64,000 bases of DNA, taken from Cetobacterium sp. ZOR0034. GTDB taxonomy: Bacteria > Fusobacteriota > Fusobacteriia > Fusobacteriales > Fusobacteriaceae. The stretch is taken from positions 1 through 64,000 of the forward strand of contig NZ_JTLI01000008.1 of NCBI RefSeq assembly GCF_000799075.1, in the 5' to 3' direction. A program made the translations under genes and the position numbers. The notes beneath the pieces are model-generated. The model did not search any database and had not been told where the DNA came from. It saw only the letters and a program-made list of their open reading frames with translations. This document shows, in pieces, positions 9,199 through 18,132 of the stretch. Each line of letters starts with the position of its first letter. Positions within the stretch are counted from its first letter, which is position 1.

Positions 9199-10200
9199 AT
9201 GGAAAAAGTAGTTGTAATTGGAGCAGGAAGCTGGGGAACAGCTTTAGGAATGATTTTGGCAAAAAAGGAATATGAAGTTACAATGTGGGAGCACAACAAA
9301 GAGATTGCCGAAAAATTATCTTTAGAAAAAGAGAATAAAAGGTTGCTTCCAGGAGTTAAGTTTCCAGAAAAATTAAAGGTAACTTCAGAAATTGATGGAC
9401 TTTTAACTGGTGTTAAATACATTATTTTTTCTGTTCCTTCACAAGTTTTAAGAGGAGTTATGGCAAAAATATCTCCACAAATTGAAGAGGGAATGATTTT
9501 AATAAATACGGCGAAAGGGATAGAGGTTTCTAGTGGAGAAACACTGTCGCACGTAATGAAGGATGAGATAAAAGGTAAATATCATAAAAATATAGTTATT
9601 TTATCGGGACCAACTCATGCTGAAGAGGTTGCACAAGAGTTACCAACAACAATAGTTGCAGCAGGAGAACTAGAGAATGCAAAAAAAGTTCAAGAGTTAT
9701 TCAATACTGAGAACTTCAGAGTTTATGTAAGTGAAGATATAGCTGGAGTTGAACTTGGAGGAGCTGTTAAAAACTGTTTAGCAATTGGAGCTGGAATAGC
9801 AGATGGATTAGGCTATGGTGACAATGCAAAGGCAGCACTTATAACAAGAGGAATAGCAGAGATGATCAGATTTGGAAAGGTTATGGGAGCAGATGAGCGA
9901 ACATTTTCAGGTTTAACTGGGATTGGGGACCTAGTTGTAACTTGTGCTAGTCAGCATAGTAGAAATAGATATGTTGGAGAGAGACTTGGAAAAGGAGAAC
10001 ATATAGATGATATTTTAAAGAGTATGGTTATGGTAGCAGAAGGTGTTCCAACAGTTAAAGCTGTATACGCAAAAAAGCTTCAACTAGGAATAAGCATGCC
10101 TATTGTCGAAGCAATTTATGGTATTATTTATGAAGGGGCAGATACAAAAGAGAAGGTTAAAGAGTTAATGACAAGGGAATTAAAAGAGGAGTTTTATTAA
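9199..10200 (+). CDS. gpsA: Glycerol-3-phosphate dehydrogenase [NAD(P)+]
   Basis: A 333-residue cytosolic enzyme reducing dihydroxyacetone phosphate to sn-glycerol-3-phosphate for phospholipid synthesis. The N-terminal Rossmann motif GAGSWGTALG is at residues 7-16. SGPTHAEEVA near 135, the catalytic lysine region GAVKNCLAIGAG near 190, and GLTGIGDLVVTC near 248 are all family signatures. The AAGGAG site sets the start. Co-directional with plsY, consistent with a phospholipid precursor pair. Confidence 0.96.
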   Translation: MEKVVVIGAGSWGTALGMILAKKEYEVTMWEHNKEIAEKLSLEKENKRLLPGVKFPEKLKVTSEIDGLLTGVKYIIFSVPSQVLRGVMAKISPQIEEGMILINTAKGIEVSSGETLSHVMKDEIKGKYHKNIVILSGPTHAEEVAQELPTTIVAAGELENAKKVQELFNTENFRVYVSEDIAGVELGGAVKNCLAIGAGIADGLGYGDNAKAALITRGIAEMIRFGKVMGADERTFSGLTGIGDLVVTCASQHSRNRYVGERLGKGEHIDDILKSMVMVAEGVPTVKAVYAKKLQLGISMPIVEAIYGIIYEGADTKEKVKELMTRELKEEFY

Positions 10201-10296
10201 AAGAATTGTATTTGAGTAGTTACATGAGCAAAGATCAGAAAAAGCAACACGGAAATTCAAAATAGAAAAAGATAACTAATGAGGTATGGGGTGTAT

Positions 10297-11121
10297 ATGA
10301 CAGAAAAAGATTTAGTTTCGTTTTATCTAGATGATATAAAAGAGTATGAAGTGTTAGACAAAGATGAAGAGGTCTCTCTATTAAAAAGAGCTAAAAATGG
10401 GGATATTGAGGCTAGAGAAAGATTGATTTTATGTAATTTGAGATTAGTAGTAAATGTTGCTAAAAAATATGGAAATAAAGGAATGGGGTTTATCGATCTA
10501 ATAAGTGAAGGAAATTTTGGCTTAATACATGCTATTGAAAAATTTGATGTAGAAAAGGGCTATAGATTTTCAACATATGCTGTTTGGTGGATAAAACAAG
10601 CTATCAGCAAAGCTATTATAAGTAAAGGACGAGAGATAAGAATACCATCTTATAAACACGATTTATTAAATAAGATAAATAAATTTATAATGGATGCTGT
10701 TATGCTAAAGGGGGATTACCCAAGTATATATGACATTTCAGATGGATTAGGTATAAATTTAGAAAAAGTTCAGGATTTAATGGTTGAATTCCAAGAGACG
10801 GTATCTTTAAGTTCGCCGATAGGTGAAGATATTTATTTAGAGGATACAATAGCTAGTGAAACACATAGTGACTTAGAGGATACTATTATAAGAGATATAA
10901 GTGCAGAGCAGATAAATGAGATTTTAAATAAACTTAATGAACGTGAAAAACAAATTTTAAAACTTAGATTTGGATTTGATGGAAATCAAATTCATACATT
11001 AGAAGATATCGGTCAAAGTTTTAGTATAACGAGAGAGCGAGTAAGACAAATCGAACAAAAAACATTGGAAAAATTAAGAATACGTTATAGTGACTTACTG
11101 AAAGGAAACTATTACTATTAA
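10297..11121 (+). CDS. RNA polymerase sigma factor, sigma70 family
   Basis: A 274-residue sigma factor with region 1.2 (DLVSFYLDDI), region 2 (NLRLVVNVAKKY, GFIDLISEGNFGL, YRFSTYAVWWIKQAI), region 3 and region 4 (LNEREKQILKLRFG, then ITRERVRQIEQ). It lacks the long N-terminal extension of many primary factors, so it may be a group 2 or alternative factor; whether a second rpoD exists elsewhere cannot be seen. ATG 10297 is chosen because GGGGTG lies just upstream, although ATG 10279 is in frame. Confidence 0.88.
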   Translation: MTEKDLVSFYLDDIKEYEVLDKDEEVSLLKRAKNGDIEARERLILCNLRLVVNVAKKYGNKGMGFIDLISEGNFGLIHAIEKFDVEKGYRFSTYAVWWIKQAISKAIISKGREIRIPSYKHDLLNKINKFIMDAVMLKGDYPSIYDISDGLGINLEKVQDLMVEFQETVSLSSPIGEDIYLEDTIASETHSDLEDTIIRDISAEQINEILNKLNEREKQILKLRFGFDGNQIHTLEDIGQSFSITRERVRQIEQKTLEKLRIRYSDLLKGNYYY

Positions 11122-11138
11122 AAGCAAGGAGGTTTAAA

Positions 11139-12260
11139 TTGATTTTAAAAGTTAATAGACTAGAATTTTTAAAAAAAATAAAAATTGTAGAAAAAGCTAT
11201 AAATGAAAATAAGATAAGGCCTATCATATCTTATGTTTACATTGAGACAAGAGAGAATAAACTTTGGTTTTGTGGTACAAACTTAGAATTGACAATTTCA
11301 ACTCATATGGAGTGCGAAATATTAAAAGAGGGAAAAGCTGTATTTCAGCATCATTTGGTTGAAGAATATCTTAAAGAGATTAAAGATGAGATTATAACAT
11401 TAAATATAGAAGAGGATGTTTTGACAATTGAAACGTCAGATTCAGCTTCGGAGTTTATATTAATGAATGCAGAAGAGTTTCCAAAAATTCAAGAGCCAGA
11501 GTTAAAAGATGAGGAGTTTGAGTTTAAATTAAAAAAGGTAGCATTAGCGGACTATTTTGATAAAGTAAAATTCTCGGCATCGATGTCAAGTGATAACCTA
11601 TCAATAAATTGCATCAGATTAGAGATAGAAGAGAATAAAATTAAATTTATATCGACAGATACTTACCGTTTAACATATTTGGAGCACGAGTATTTAGACA
11701 ACGCTGGAATATTTAAAGTGAGTATTCCTATAAATACAATAGATGCAATGTCTAAATTATTAAGAAATGGAAATGAAGATGAAATTGCATTTACTCAAAA
11801 AAATAAACAATTATACTTTAAGCTAGGGAATATCTCTATAGTAAGTAGAGTAATCGATTTACCTTTTCCGAATTATAAAACAATATTAGAAGCTAGTGGA
11901 TATAATAAAAAATTGCAAATAGATAGAGTTGAATTTGAAAAAATGCTTAAAAGAATTCAAATATTTGTAAAAAATAATTCAGAATCTAAATTTGGAGCTA
12001 TATTTACACTTTCTAATGGAACAATTGATATTGAAGGAATCGGAGAGATAGCAAAAGCAAAAGAAATTGCAAAAGTAAATTATGAGGGAGATAGTTTAAA
12101 AATCTCTTTAAATGTAAAGTTCTTATTAGAGTTTATTCAATCAAGTGATAGAGATGTTATAACATTAGAGTTTACAACATCAAATAGTGCTGTAAGAACA
12201 AGAAATATACAAGAAGATAATTATACTTACATAGTGATGCCTTTAGCTTTGAAAGACTAG
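11139..12260 (+). CDS. dnaN: DNA polymerase III beta subunit (sliding clamp)
   Basis: A 373-residue protein with the threefold repeated clamp domain of the beta subunit, which encircles DNA and tethers polymerase III. The central SCIR-like stretch (SINCIRLEIEENKIKF) and the C-terminal YIVMPLAL are family hallmarks. Start is TTG 11139 behind AAGGAGG. It is not next to dnaA, which is unusual for a beta clamp, and instead follows a sigma factor gene. It is divergent enough that a second clamp elsewhere should be considered. Confidence 0.85.
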   Translation: MILKVNRLEFLKKIKIVEKAINENKIRPIISYVYIETRENKLWFCGTNLELTISTHMECEILKEGKAVFQHHLVEEYLKEIKDEIITLNIEEDVLTIETSDSASEFILMNAEEFPKIQEPELKDEEFEFKLKKVALADYFDKVKFSASMSSDNLSINCIRLEIEENKIKFISTDTYRLTYLEHEYLDNAGIFKVSIPINTIDAMSKLLRNGNEDEIAFTQKNKQLYFKLGNISIVSRVIDLPFPNYKTILEASGYNKKLQIDRVEFEKMLKRIQIFVKNNSESKFGAIFTLSNGTIDIEGIGEIAKAKEIAKVNYEGDSLKISLNVKFLLEFIQSSDRDVITLEFTTSNSAVRTRNIQEDNYTYIVMPLALKD

Positions 12261-12266
12261 ATAATA

Positions 12267-12302
12267 AAAACTAGCTTACAGGGTGAGCTAGTTTTTTATT
12301 TT
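12267..12302 (+). terminator. Rho-independent terminator of dnaN
   Basis: AAAACTAGCT/AGCTAGTTTT stem with a 9-base loop followed by TTATTTT, 6 bases after the stop codon. Confidence 0.87.
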
Positions 12303-12329
12303 GCAAAGAGAAATGCTTTATGGTATAAT
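12301..12329 (+). promoter_or_regulatory. Predicted promoter of the DUF116-tonB-dnaX cluster
   Basis: TTGCAA, 17 bases, then TATAAT, placed directly behind the dnaN terminator and 33 bases before the DUF116 start codon. Confidence 0.7.
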
Positions 12330-12361
12330 TTGGATAATATTTTTTCATTTAAGGAGAAATA

Positions 12362-12898
12362 ATGAGCAAATTTTATATCTTAAAAATCATTTATGAACTT
12401 CACTATTTCAGGTGTTTACTGGAAGAGTTACTATTTAAAAATCACACTGACAATAATAGTGCAAAAAAATTTATCAAATTTAATAACAAAAAAGTATTGA
12501 ATTATATAAAAAAAACTCAAATAAATAAAATTGCAATATTATTACCTCATTGCATTCAAAAATATGATTGTAATTTAAAAATAACAAATAATGTAGAGAA
12601 TTGTAAAAAGTGTGGACTTTGTGACATTTCTGAAATTGTAAAGATTCAAGATGAGTTTAGTAATATTAATGTGAAAGTAGCCACTGGAGGAACATTGGCA
12701 CGAATGTATTTAAAAGAGTATAGACCAAATCTAGTTATAGCTATAGCTTGTAAAAGAGATTTAACTTCGGGAATTCGAGATTCATTTCCAATGCCAGTAT
12801 ATGGCTTATTTAATAGAATAGTGGAAGGACCATGTAAGAATACAAGGGTAGCTGTGAGTGAAATAAGAAAGGTATTAAGAGAGGTGGGGACAAGGTGA
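12362..12898 (+). CDS. DUF116 family protein
   Basis: A 178-residue protein matching the DUF116 pattern: PHCIQKYDC near 62, a CKKCGLC cysteine cluster near 82, GGTLARMYLKEY near 108 and AIACKRDLTSGI near 126. The clustered cysteines suggest metal or iron-sulfur binding. Function of the family is not established. It opens a nine-gene co-directional cluster and its stop overlaps the start of the TPR gene by four bases (GTGA), implying translational coupling. Confidence 0.82.
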   Translation: MSKFYILKIIYELHYFRCLLEELLFKNHTDNNSAKKFIKFNNKKVLNYIKKTQINKIAILLPHCIQKYDCNLKITNNVENCKKCGLCDISEIVKIQDEFSNINVKVATGGTLARMYLKEYRPNLVIAIACKRDLTSGIRDSFPMPVYGLFNRIVEGPCKNTRVAVSEIRKVLREVGTR

Positions 12899-15750
12899 GA
12901 AAACTTAAACTATTTATAGCTGGAGTTCTAATATGTTCAGGATTGTTAGCTTCTGAAAAAGAAGATATTAAATTCTTAGACGAATTATTTCTTCAAAAAA
13001 AATATTCTATGGCACTTCAAGAGTCAAATAATTTTATAACAAAATATCCTCGTTCAAAGTATATCAAAAATATCAGAATAAGAATGGGGCAAGTGTATTA
13101 TGTAGAAGGAAGATACCAAGAGTCTATAAATACTTTAAATGGATGTTTAAAAGAGTTAAAATTAACTCAAAATGAAACAAATAATATTTATCTATATTTA
13201 ACTAAATCATATATTGGATTGAAAGATTTTGAGACAGCAACTAAGGCTGCAAACTTAATAAATAAAACTACTGTAGAAGGTAAAAATGATTATGAAGAAG
13301 CTCTTTTAGCTGTTGGAAAAGGCTATATGGATAATAAGGATTATATTAGAGCACAAAGAGAACTCACAAGTGCGCTTAGTTTACAGGGAAAAAATTATGA
13401 GGATGTTGTTTTAAATCTTGCTTTAGCTGCATATAATAATTCTCAATATATAAAAACAATTGTTTATTTAGATGAGTATTATAGAGGTGGAAAAGTCGGA
13501 ATAAATCAGGAATTAGTTGATTACTTATACGGATCTTCATATTACAAAACGAATGAATCAACAAAAGCTCTAAATCATTTTAGAAAAGTGAAAGATAGTA
13601 AAAGTAATTCAGAATACAAAACACTATCAATTTTAACGATGATAGAAATTTATTTAAAGCAAGGAAATTCAAAAGAAGCAGAGAGTATATTGTCAACATT
13701 GGCTTCTGATCCAAAATTGTATAATACAGCTCTAAAAAGTTTTGGTGACTTTTACATAGTTAGAGGTTCAAATGATAAAGCTTTAGAATACTATAATAAA
13801 ATTACAAATAAAGATATCGATGTAATATATGGAATAGCTCTTTCACAATATAGAATGAAAGATTATAGAAGTTCATTAGAGAACTTTAGACGATTATACA
13901 CAACAAAATATAAAAACGAGAGTATATACTATCAACTTTCAATTGAATATTTAAATAAAAACTATAAATGGGTTTTAGGAAATAGAAATTTACTTACAGG
14001 ATTAAACTTGAAAAGAGAGGAAGAGATTGCAATCAACAATTTAGTTGCAGCATCTGCTTTTGAAGAAGGCGAATTTAAAATAGCTGAAGATTACTATAGA
14101 AAAAACAATACTATTGCTCCAACAAAAGAATCTTTATATAGATTAATTGTAACATTGAGCAAAACAAAAGATAGAGGAGCTTTAAACACATCAATATCAG
14201 AGTTTAATTCTAAATACCCAGGAGATCAAGAATATAAGAAAAACATAACAATAATAACTTCAGATAATCTTTTAGCTGAAGGTAAAGGTGAAGCGGCAGT
14301 AAATTTATATAAAGATTACTTAGCAACAAATAGGGATTCTGATATAGTTTCGAATTTGATTGAAGTTATGATTGCTCAGAAAAAGTATAATGAAGTTATG
14401 CAATATTTAAATATGCAAGATGCTTCTTTAGAAAATACATACCAGAAAGGAATTGCTACCATGGGTATGGGACGATATGAAGAAGCGGATATGTATTTTA
14501 AGCAGATTGTAAATAATACTCAATCAGCAGACAAAGCACTATATGAAAAAGCTAATTATAATGTAATAAAAAATTATTTCCTTTGGGAAAAATATGAGGA
14601 CGCTATTTCATCGGGTGAAAGTTATATAGCTGGAGATAATCTTTTTGCTTTAGAAGATGTAGTTGATAAAGTGGCAATAAGTTATTTTAGATTAGATAAT
14701 CCAGAAAAAGCTAGAGAATATTTTGAAAAATTAAAGTTAGTTTCAAGTATGGGAGATTATGCTCAATTCCAAATAGGAGAAACTTATTATACAGAGAAAA
14801 AATATAAAGAAGCTATAGATGCTTATAAGATAAGTGCCCAGGAATCAAAAAATCCTGAATACAAAGAAAAAGGTCTTTATTGGCAAATATCTTCATTATA
14901 TTTATTAAAGGACAATAAAGAGTTTGAAATAAAAAGTAAAGAATTCATAAGTTTATATCCTAACTCAAGATTAAAAGATAATATACTTTTAATGGAGGGA
15001 GAGTTATACGGTATTTCTGGAAATAGTTCAAACAGTTTAAAAACTTATGAAAAACTTTATAGTGAGACAAAAGATGAAACATTGAAAGAGAAATCACTTA
15101 TGAAAGTTATAGAGTTATCTCAAAGTACTAAAAATCTTCAAAAAGAGTTAGAATGGATAAATAAGATAACGAATGATGATAAAAAAAGTTATTATATGGC
15201 TAACCATTTACAAAGGGAGAAAAAAATAGAGGAAGCTAAAGTCGAATTTGAAAAGTTAACATCTAGTTCGTCGTATAAAGATTATGCTGCAATAGGTTTA
15301 GGAGATTATTACTTTACAAAGAAAGATTATAGTAACGCAAAGCCATATTATGATTCGGTTATTTTACTAGAAAGTAGTGCATACAAGGATAAAGCTTTAT
15401 TCCAAGTAGCAAATATAGAAAAAGAAACAGGATTATTAAATGAAGCTGTAAGAAATTATACTAAACTATATCTTTTATATCCAACAAGTGAGTTTGCATT
15501 AGAATCAAAAATAAGATCTGCTGAAGCATACGAAGGGTTGAATAGTTTTACAGATGCAATAGCACAGTATGATGAACTTTTAAAAACAGAGAGCAAAAAT
15601 AAAGATTATTTCTTAGAGAAATTAATTTTCTTAAATTTAAAAATTGAGAAAAAAGATAACGCAAAGAAGTACTATGAGCAGTTAAAAAGAGAGAATGCAA
15701 GTCTTTCTGAAAAATACAAAGATTTTTTTAACGGAGGAGAGAACATATGA
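12895..15750 (+). CDS. Large exported TPR protein of the TonB cluster
   Basis: A 951-residue protein with a signal peptide (residues 1-19, AGVLICSGLLA core) followed almost entirely by tetratricopeptide-like helical repeats, recognisable by recurring Y-x-A, A-x-x-Y and Y-P-x-S patterns every 34-36 residues. It should be periplasmic or surface-associated and serve as a protein-binding scaffold. GTG start overlaps the DUF116 stop; the downstream gene overlaps its own stop. Co-transcription with exbB, exbD and tonB suggests a role at the energised outer membrane, by inference only. Confidence 0.8.
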   Translation: MRKLKLFIAGVLICSGLLASEKEDIKFLDELFLQKKYSMALQESNNFITKYPRSKYIKNIRIRMGQVYYVEGRYQESINTLNGCLKELKLTQNETNNIYLYLTKSYIGLKDFETATKAANLINKTTVEGKNDYEEALLAVGKGYMDNKDYIRAQRELTSALSLQGKNYEDVVLNLALAAYNNSQYIKTIVYLDEYYRGGKVGINQELVDYLYGSSYYKTNESTKALNHFRKVKDSKSNSEYKTLSILTMIEIYLKQGNSKEAESILSTLASDPKLYNTALKSFGDFYIVRGSNDKALEYYNKITNKDIDVIYGIALSQYRMKDYRSSLENFRRLYTTKYKNESIYYQLSIEYLNKNYKWVLGNRNLLTGLNLKREEEIAINNLVAASAFEEGEFKIAEDYYRKNNTIAPTKESLYRLIVTLSKTKDRGALNTSISEFNSKYPGDQEYKKNITIITSDNLLAEGKGEAAVNLYKDYLATNRDSDIVSNLIEVMIAQKKYNEVMQYLNMQDASLENTYQKGIATMGMGRYEEADMYFKQIVNNTQSADKALYEKANYNVIKNYFLWEKYEDAISSGESYIAGDNLFALEDVVDKVAISYFRLDNPEKAREYFEKLKLVSSMGDYAQFQIGETYYTEKKYKEAIDAYKISAQESKNPEYKEKGLYWQISSLYLLKDNKEFEIKSKEFISLYPNSRLKDNILLMEGELYGISGNSSNSLKTYEKLYSETKDETLKEKSLMKVIELSQSTKNLQKELEWINKITNDDKKSYYMANHLQREKKIEEAKVEFEKLTSSSSYKDYAAIGLGDYYFTKKDYSNAKPYYDSVILLESSAYKDKALFQVANIEKETGLLNEAVRNYTKLYLLYPTSEFALESKIRSAEAYEGLNSFTDAIAQYDELLKTESKNKDYFLEKLIFLNLKIEKKDNAKKYYEQLKRENASLSEKYKDFFNGGENI

Positions 15751-16079
15751 AAAAATTAGTTATTACAGGATTAATGATTTTATCTTTAGGAGTTTTTGCT
15801 AATGAGGATGTTATTATTGACAAACAGGTAACAGGAGTTAATAAGGAGCAATTAGAAAACTATCCAAAAGAAAGTAATGTTCAACTTGAAAAGAAAGTTA
15901 TAAAAATAGAGGATACAAATATAAATGCAGATAAATTTAAAGATCAAAAACAAGTTATTCAATTAAATGAAAATAATGACTCTTTAAATAAAAGCTTAAC
16001 AGAAACAGAAACTAAAACTCCAATATGGAAGTATATAATAGGGGTTGTAGCTTTAGTAACATTAGGAATAGCATTATAA
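15747..16079 (+). CDS. Small exported protein with C-terminal membrane anchor
   Basis: A 110-residue protein I do not recognise. It has a signal peptide (1-18, ending VFA), a charged, low-complexity middle rich in N, K and E, and a hydrophobic helix at the extreme C-terminus (about 92-110). It would therefore be tail-anchored in the inner membrane with a periplasmic middle. It overlaps the TPR gene by four bases and precedes exbB by 34, so it is probably part of the same complex. Confidence 0.7.
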   Translation: MKKLVITGLMILSLGVFANEDVIIDKQVTGVNKEQLENYPKESNVQLEKKVIKIEDTNINADKFKDQKQVIQLNENNDSLNKSLTETETKTPIWKYIIGVVALVTLGIAL

Positions 16080-16113
16080 TAAAATTGCGAGAGAAAAATT
16101 AGGAGGTTCTAGA

Positions 16114-16725
16114 ATGTACTGGTTAGTAAATGGTGGAATACTTATGTATTTTATAATTTTTATGTCAATATTAGGTGTTTATGCAATTATTGAAAGAGCG
16201 ATTTATTTTAAAATGAATGAAAATATAGATATGTCAAGAATAAGACCTATATTACGTAATGCAATTGAAAAAAATGATATTAAAGGAGCTATCACAGCTT
16301 TAGGAAATCAAAAAAGTTCAACTGCAAAAGTAATCAAAGAAGTTTTAATCTATTGGTATAAAACAAGAAGTACAAACGTTGAAACTTTAGAGGAAAAGGC
16401 AAGAGAAATCGCTTTAGCACAAATTCCAAAGTTAGAAAAAAATATGTGGTTACTATCAGTAGTTGCTCATACGACACCGTTGATTGGACTGTTAGGAACA
16501 GTTACAGGGATGATAAAAGCGTTCCAAGCTGTATCGGTACACGGAACAGGAGATGCTTCAGTGTTAGCAAGTGGAATATCTCAAGCTCTATTAACAACAG
16601 CAGGTGGATTATTTGTAGCGATTCCATCAATCATTTTATATAACTACTTCAATAAAAAAATTGATGACCAAATAAATGATATGGAAAAAGGTAGTGCGGA
16701 ACTAATAAACTACTTCAGAAAATAG
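16114..16725 (+). CDS. exbB: ExbB/TolQ/MotA-type proton channel
   Basis: A 203-residue inner-membrane protein with three hydrophobic segments (about 8-28, 110-135 and 155-178). The MotA/ExbB signature HTTPLIGLLGTVTGMIKAF is at residues 116-134 and LLTTAGGLFVAIP near 160. With ExbD it forms the proton-driven motor that energises TonB. It lies immediately before exbD and tonB, which supports ExbB over TolQ. Confidence 0.92.
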   Translation: MYWLVNGGILMYFIIFMSILGVYAIIERAIYFKMNENIDMSRIRPILRNAIEKNDIKGAITALGNQKSSTAKVIKEVLIYWYKTRSTNVETLEEKAREIALAQIPKLEKNMWLLSVVAHTTPLIGLLGTVTGMIKAFQAVSVHGTGDASVLASGISQALLTTAGGLFVAIPSIILYNYFNKKIDDQINDMEKGSAELINYFRK

Positions 16726-16737
16726 AGGAGGGGGAGC

Positions 16738-17178
16738 ATGAAACTTAACAGAATTAAAAGAAGATCAGGTAATTCTTTAATCCTTGAATTAACTCCCTTA
16801 ATAGACGTAGTATTTTTACTATTAATCTTCTTCTTAGTTGCAACAACATTTGAAGATGTAAATAGTAGTATAAAAATAGATTTACCTACATCTACTGTAA
16901 AAAGTGCTAAACCAGTTAATGAATTACAGCTTATTATAACTAAAGATAGAGAGTATTTTATAAGTTATAAAGATAAGGGAACAAGTAAGAGAGATAAAAT
17001 AAATGCTAGAGATATGAAAAATGCTTTAGCTCAGAAGTTAGCAGAATCAGATGATAAAAATGTCATTATAAGTGCAGATAAGAGTGTAAACCATGGTATA
17101 ATTGTAGAAGCTATGACAGCAGCCAAAGAGGCGGGAGCTATCTCTTTAGATATAGATACAGCTTCGCCTGGAAAGTAG
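16738..17178 (+). CDS. exbD: ExbD/TolR-type motor subunit
   Basis: A 146-residue protein with a short cytosolic N-terminus, one transmembrane helix (about 20-40) and a periplasmic domain. The conserved membrane aspartate is visible in LTPLIDVVFLLLIFFLVA. The C-terminal domain carries the KSVNHGIIVEAM stretch typical of the family. Partner of ExbB and TonB, with 12 and 10 base gaps to the neighbours. GAGGGGG site before the ATG. Confidence 0.92.
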   Translation: MKLNRIKRRSGNSLILELTPLIDVVFLLLIFFLVATTFEDVNSSIKIDLPTSTVKSAKPVNELQLIITKDREYFISYKDKGTSKRDKINARDMKNALAQKLAESDDKNVIISADKSVNHGIIVEAMTAAKEAGAISLDIDTASPGK

Positions 17179-17188
17179 GTGCACATCT

Positions 17189-18103
17189 ATGAAGAGACAA
17201 AATAGTGATTTAAAAATACTTATATTATCAATAGTAATAAACCTTCTTATTTTGTTTTTAATCCCGGGAATTAAGATAGATGAAATAGTTGATAAGAAGT
17301 TAAAAGTAGGATTAGTAACACTTGAAACGACAACAAAAAAAACGACAACAAAACCGGAACCTAAAAAGAAGGTTACTCCTGTAAAAGAGGAGAAAAAAGA
17401 AGAAAAAAAGGTTGTTCCTAAAGAGGAACCAAAACCAATAGAAGCAAAACCAGAAGTAAAAGAAGTTAAAAAGTTATCGTTAGATGATTTAGCTAAAAAT
17501 ATAACAAAAAGAGAAACAGAGTTTTTAGCAATAGATACACCTTCAGCAAGAGAGATAAATAGTGATTTAAAAAATGAACTCTTAGACAAAAAAAGTTTAG
17601 AAGAGATTCAAAAAAGACCAACAGTTGATCCAACAAAAGATATAAGAATATCTAAAGATGAAAATGTTTTAGAAAAAACAATGGAGTATCAATTAGATAA
17701 TAGTTCTAGGGAATTAGCCTTCGAAGGTGAGGGAGAAGAAGAGTTAGGATTTAAGACAATGGTTGAAAAAAATGGAGCTGATGGCTTACCAAGTGGTTAT
17801 AGGCTTGGAGTTGAAGATGGTGACGTTGTAGCTAGATGGGATCAAAATAATAGAGAACCAAGATATCCGGAAGCGGCTCAATTGAGAGGAATGCAGGGTA
17901 GAGTATTATTAAAAATACAAATAGATGAAGCTGGAAAAGTGACATCAGTATTTATAGAAAAGGGTAGTGGAGTTCCAGAGATAAACATGGCTATTGAAGA
18001 GATTGCAAGAACTTGGAGAATATATTTAACAAAAAATGGATTAAATATAAAAGGGAATGTAACATTAGAATATAGCTTTAAATTATTGGGGGCTTCTAAT
18101 TAG
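17189..18103 (+). CDS. tonB: TonB energy transducer
   Basis: A 304-residue protein with an N-terminal signal anchor (about 9-26), a long Lys/Pro/Glu-rich periplasmic spacer (about 48-100) and a C-terminal TonB domain (about 215-300) with YPEAAQLRGMQGRVLLKIQI and VTLEYSFKL. It transfers motor energy to outer-membrane receptors. No TonB-dependent receptor gene lies in this window. Context with exbB and exbD makes the call firm. Confidence 0.92.
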   Translation: MKRQNSDLKILILSIVINLLILFLIPGIKIDEIVDKKLKVGLVTLETTTKKTTTKPEPKKKVTPVKEEKKEEKKVVPKEEPKPIEAKPEVKEVKKLSLDDLAKNITKRETEFLAIDTPSAREINSDLKNELLDKKSLEEIQKRPTVDPTKDIRISKDENVLEKTMEYQLDNSSRELAFEGEGEEELGFKTMVEKNGADGLPSGYRLGVEDGDVVARWDQNNREPRYPEAAQLRGMQGRVLLKIQIDEAGKVTSVFIEKGSGVPEINMAIEEIARTWRIYLTKNGLNIKGNVTLEYSFKLLGASN

Positions 18104-18132
18104 AAGTAAAAATTAGAGGATGGTGAAGAGAT

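Noticed and set aside
10211-10264. Possible 17-codon peptide between gpsA and the sigma factor gene
   Set aside because: No ribosome binding site at a usable distance and no recognisable peptide; composition is low-complexity lysine/glutamine.
12895-15750. Repeats in the TPR gene considered as DNA tandem repeats
   Set aside because: Periodicity is at protein level only; no nucleotide repeat units were visible.
16446-16643. Second plus-strand frame inside exbB
   Set aside because: It is a shifted frame of a conserved membrane protein with no start signal.
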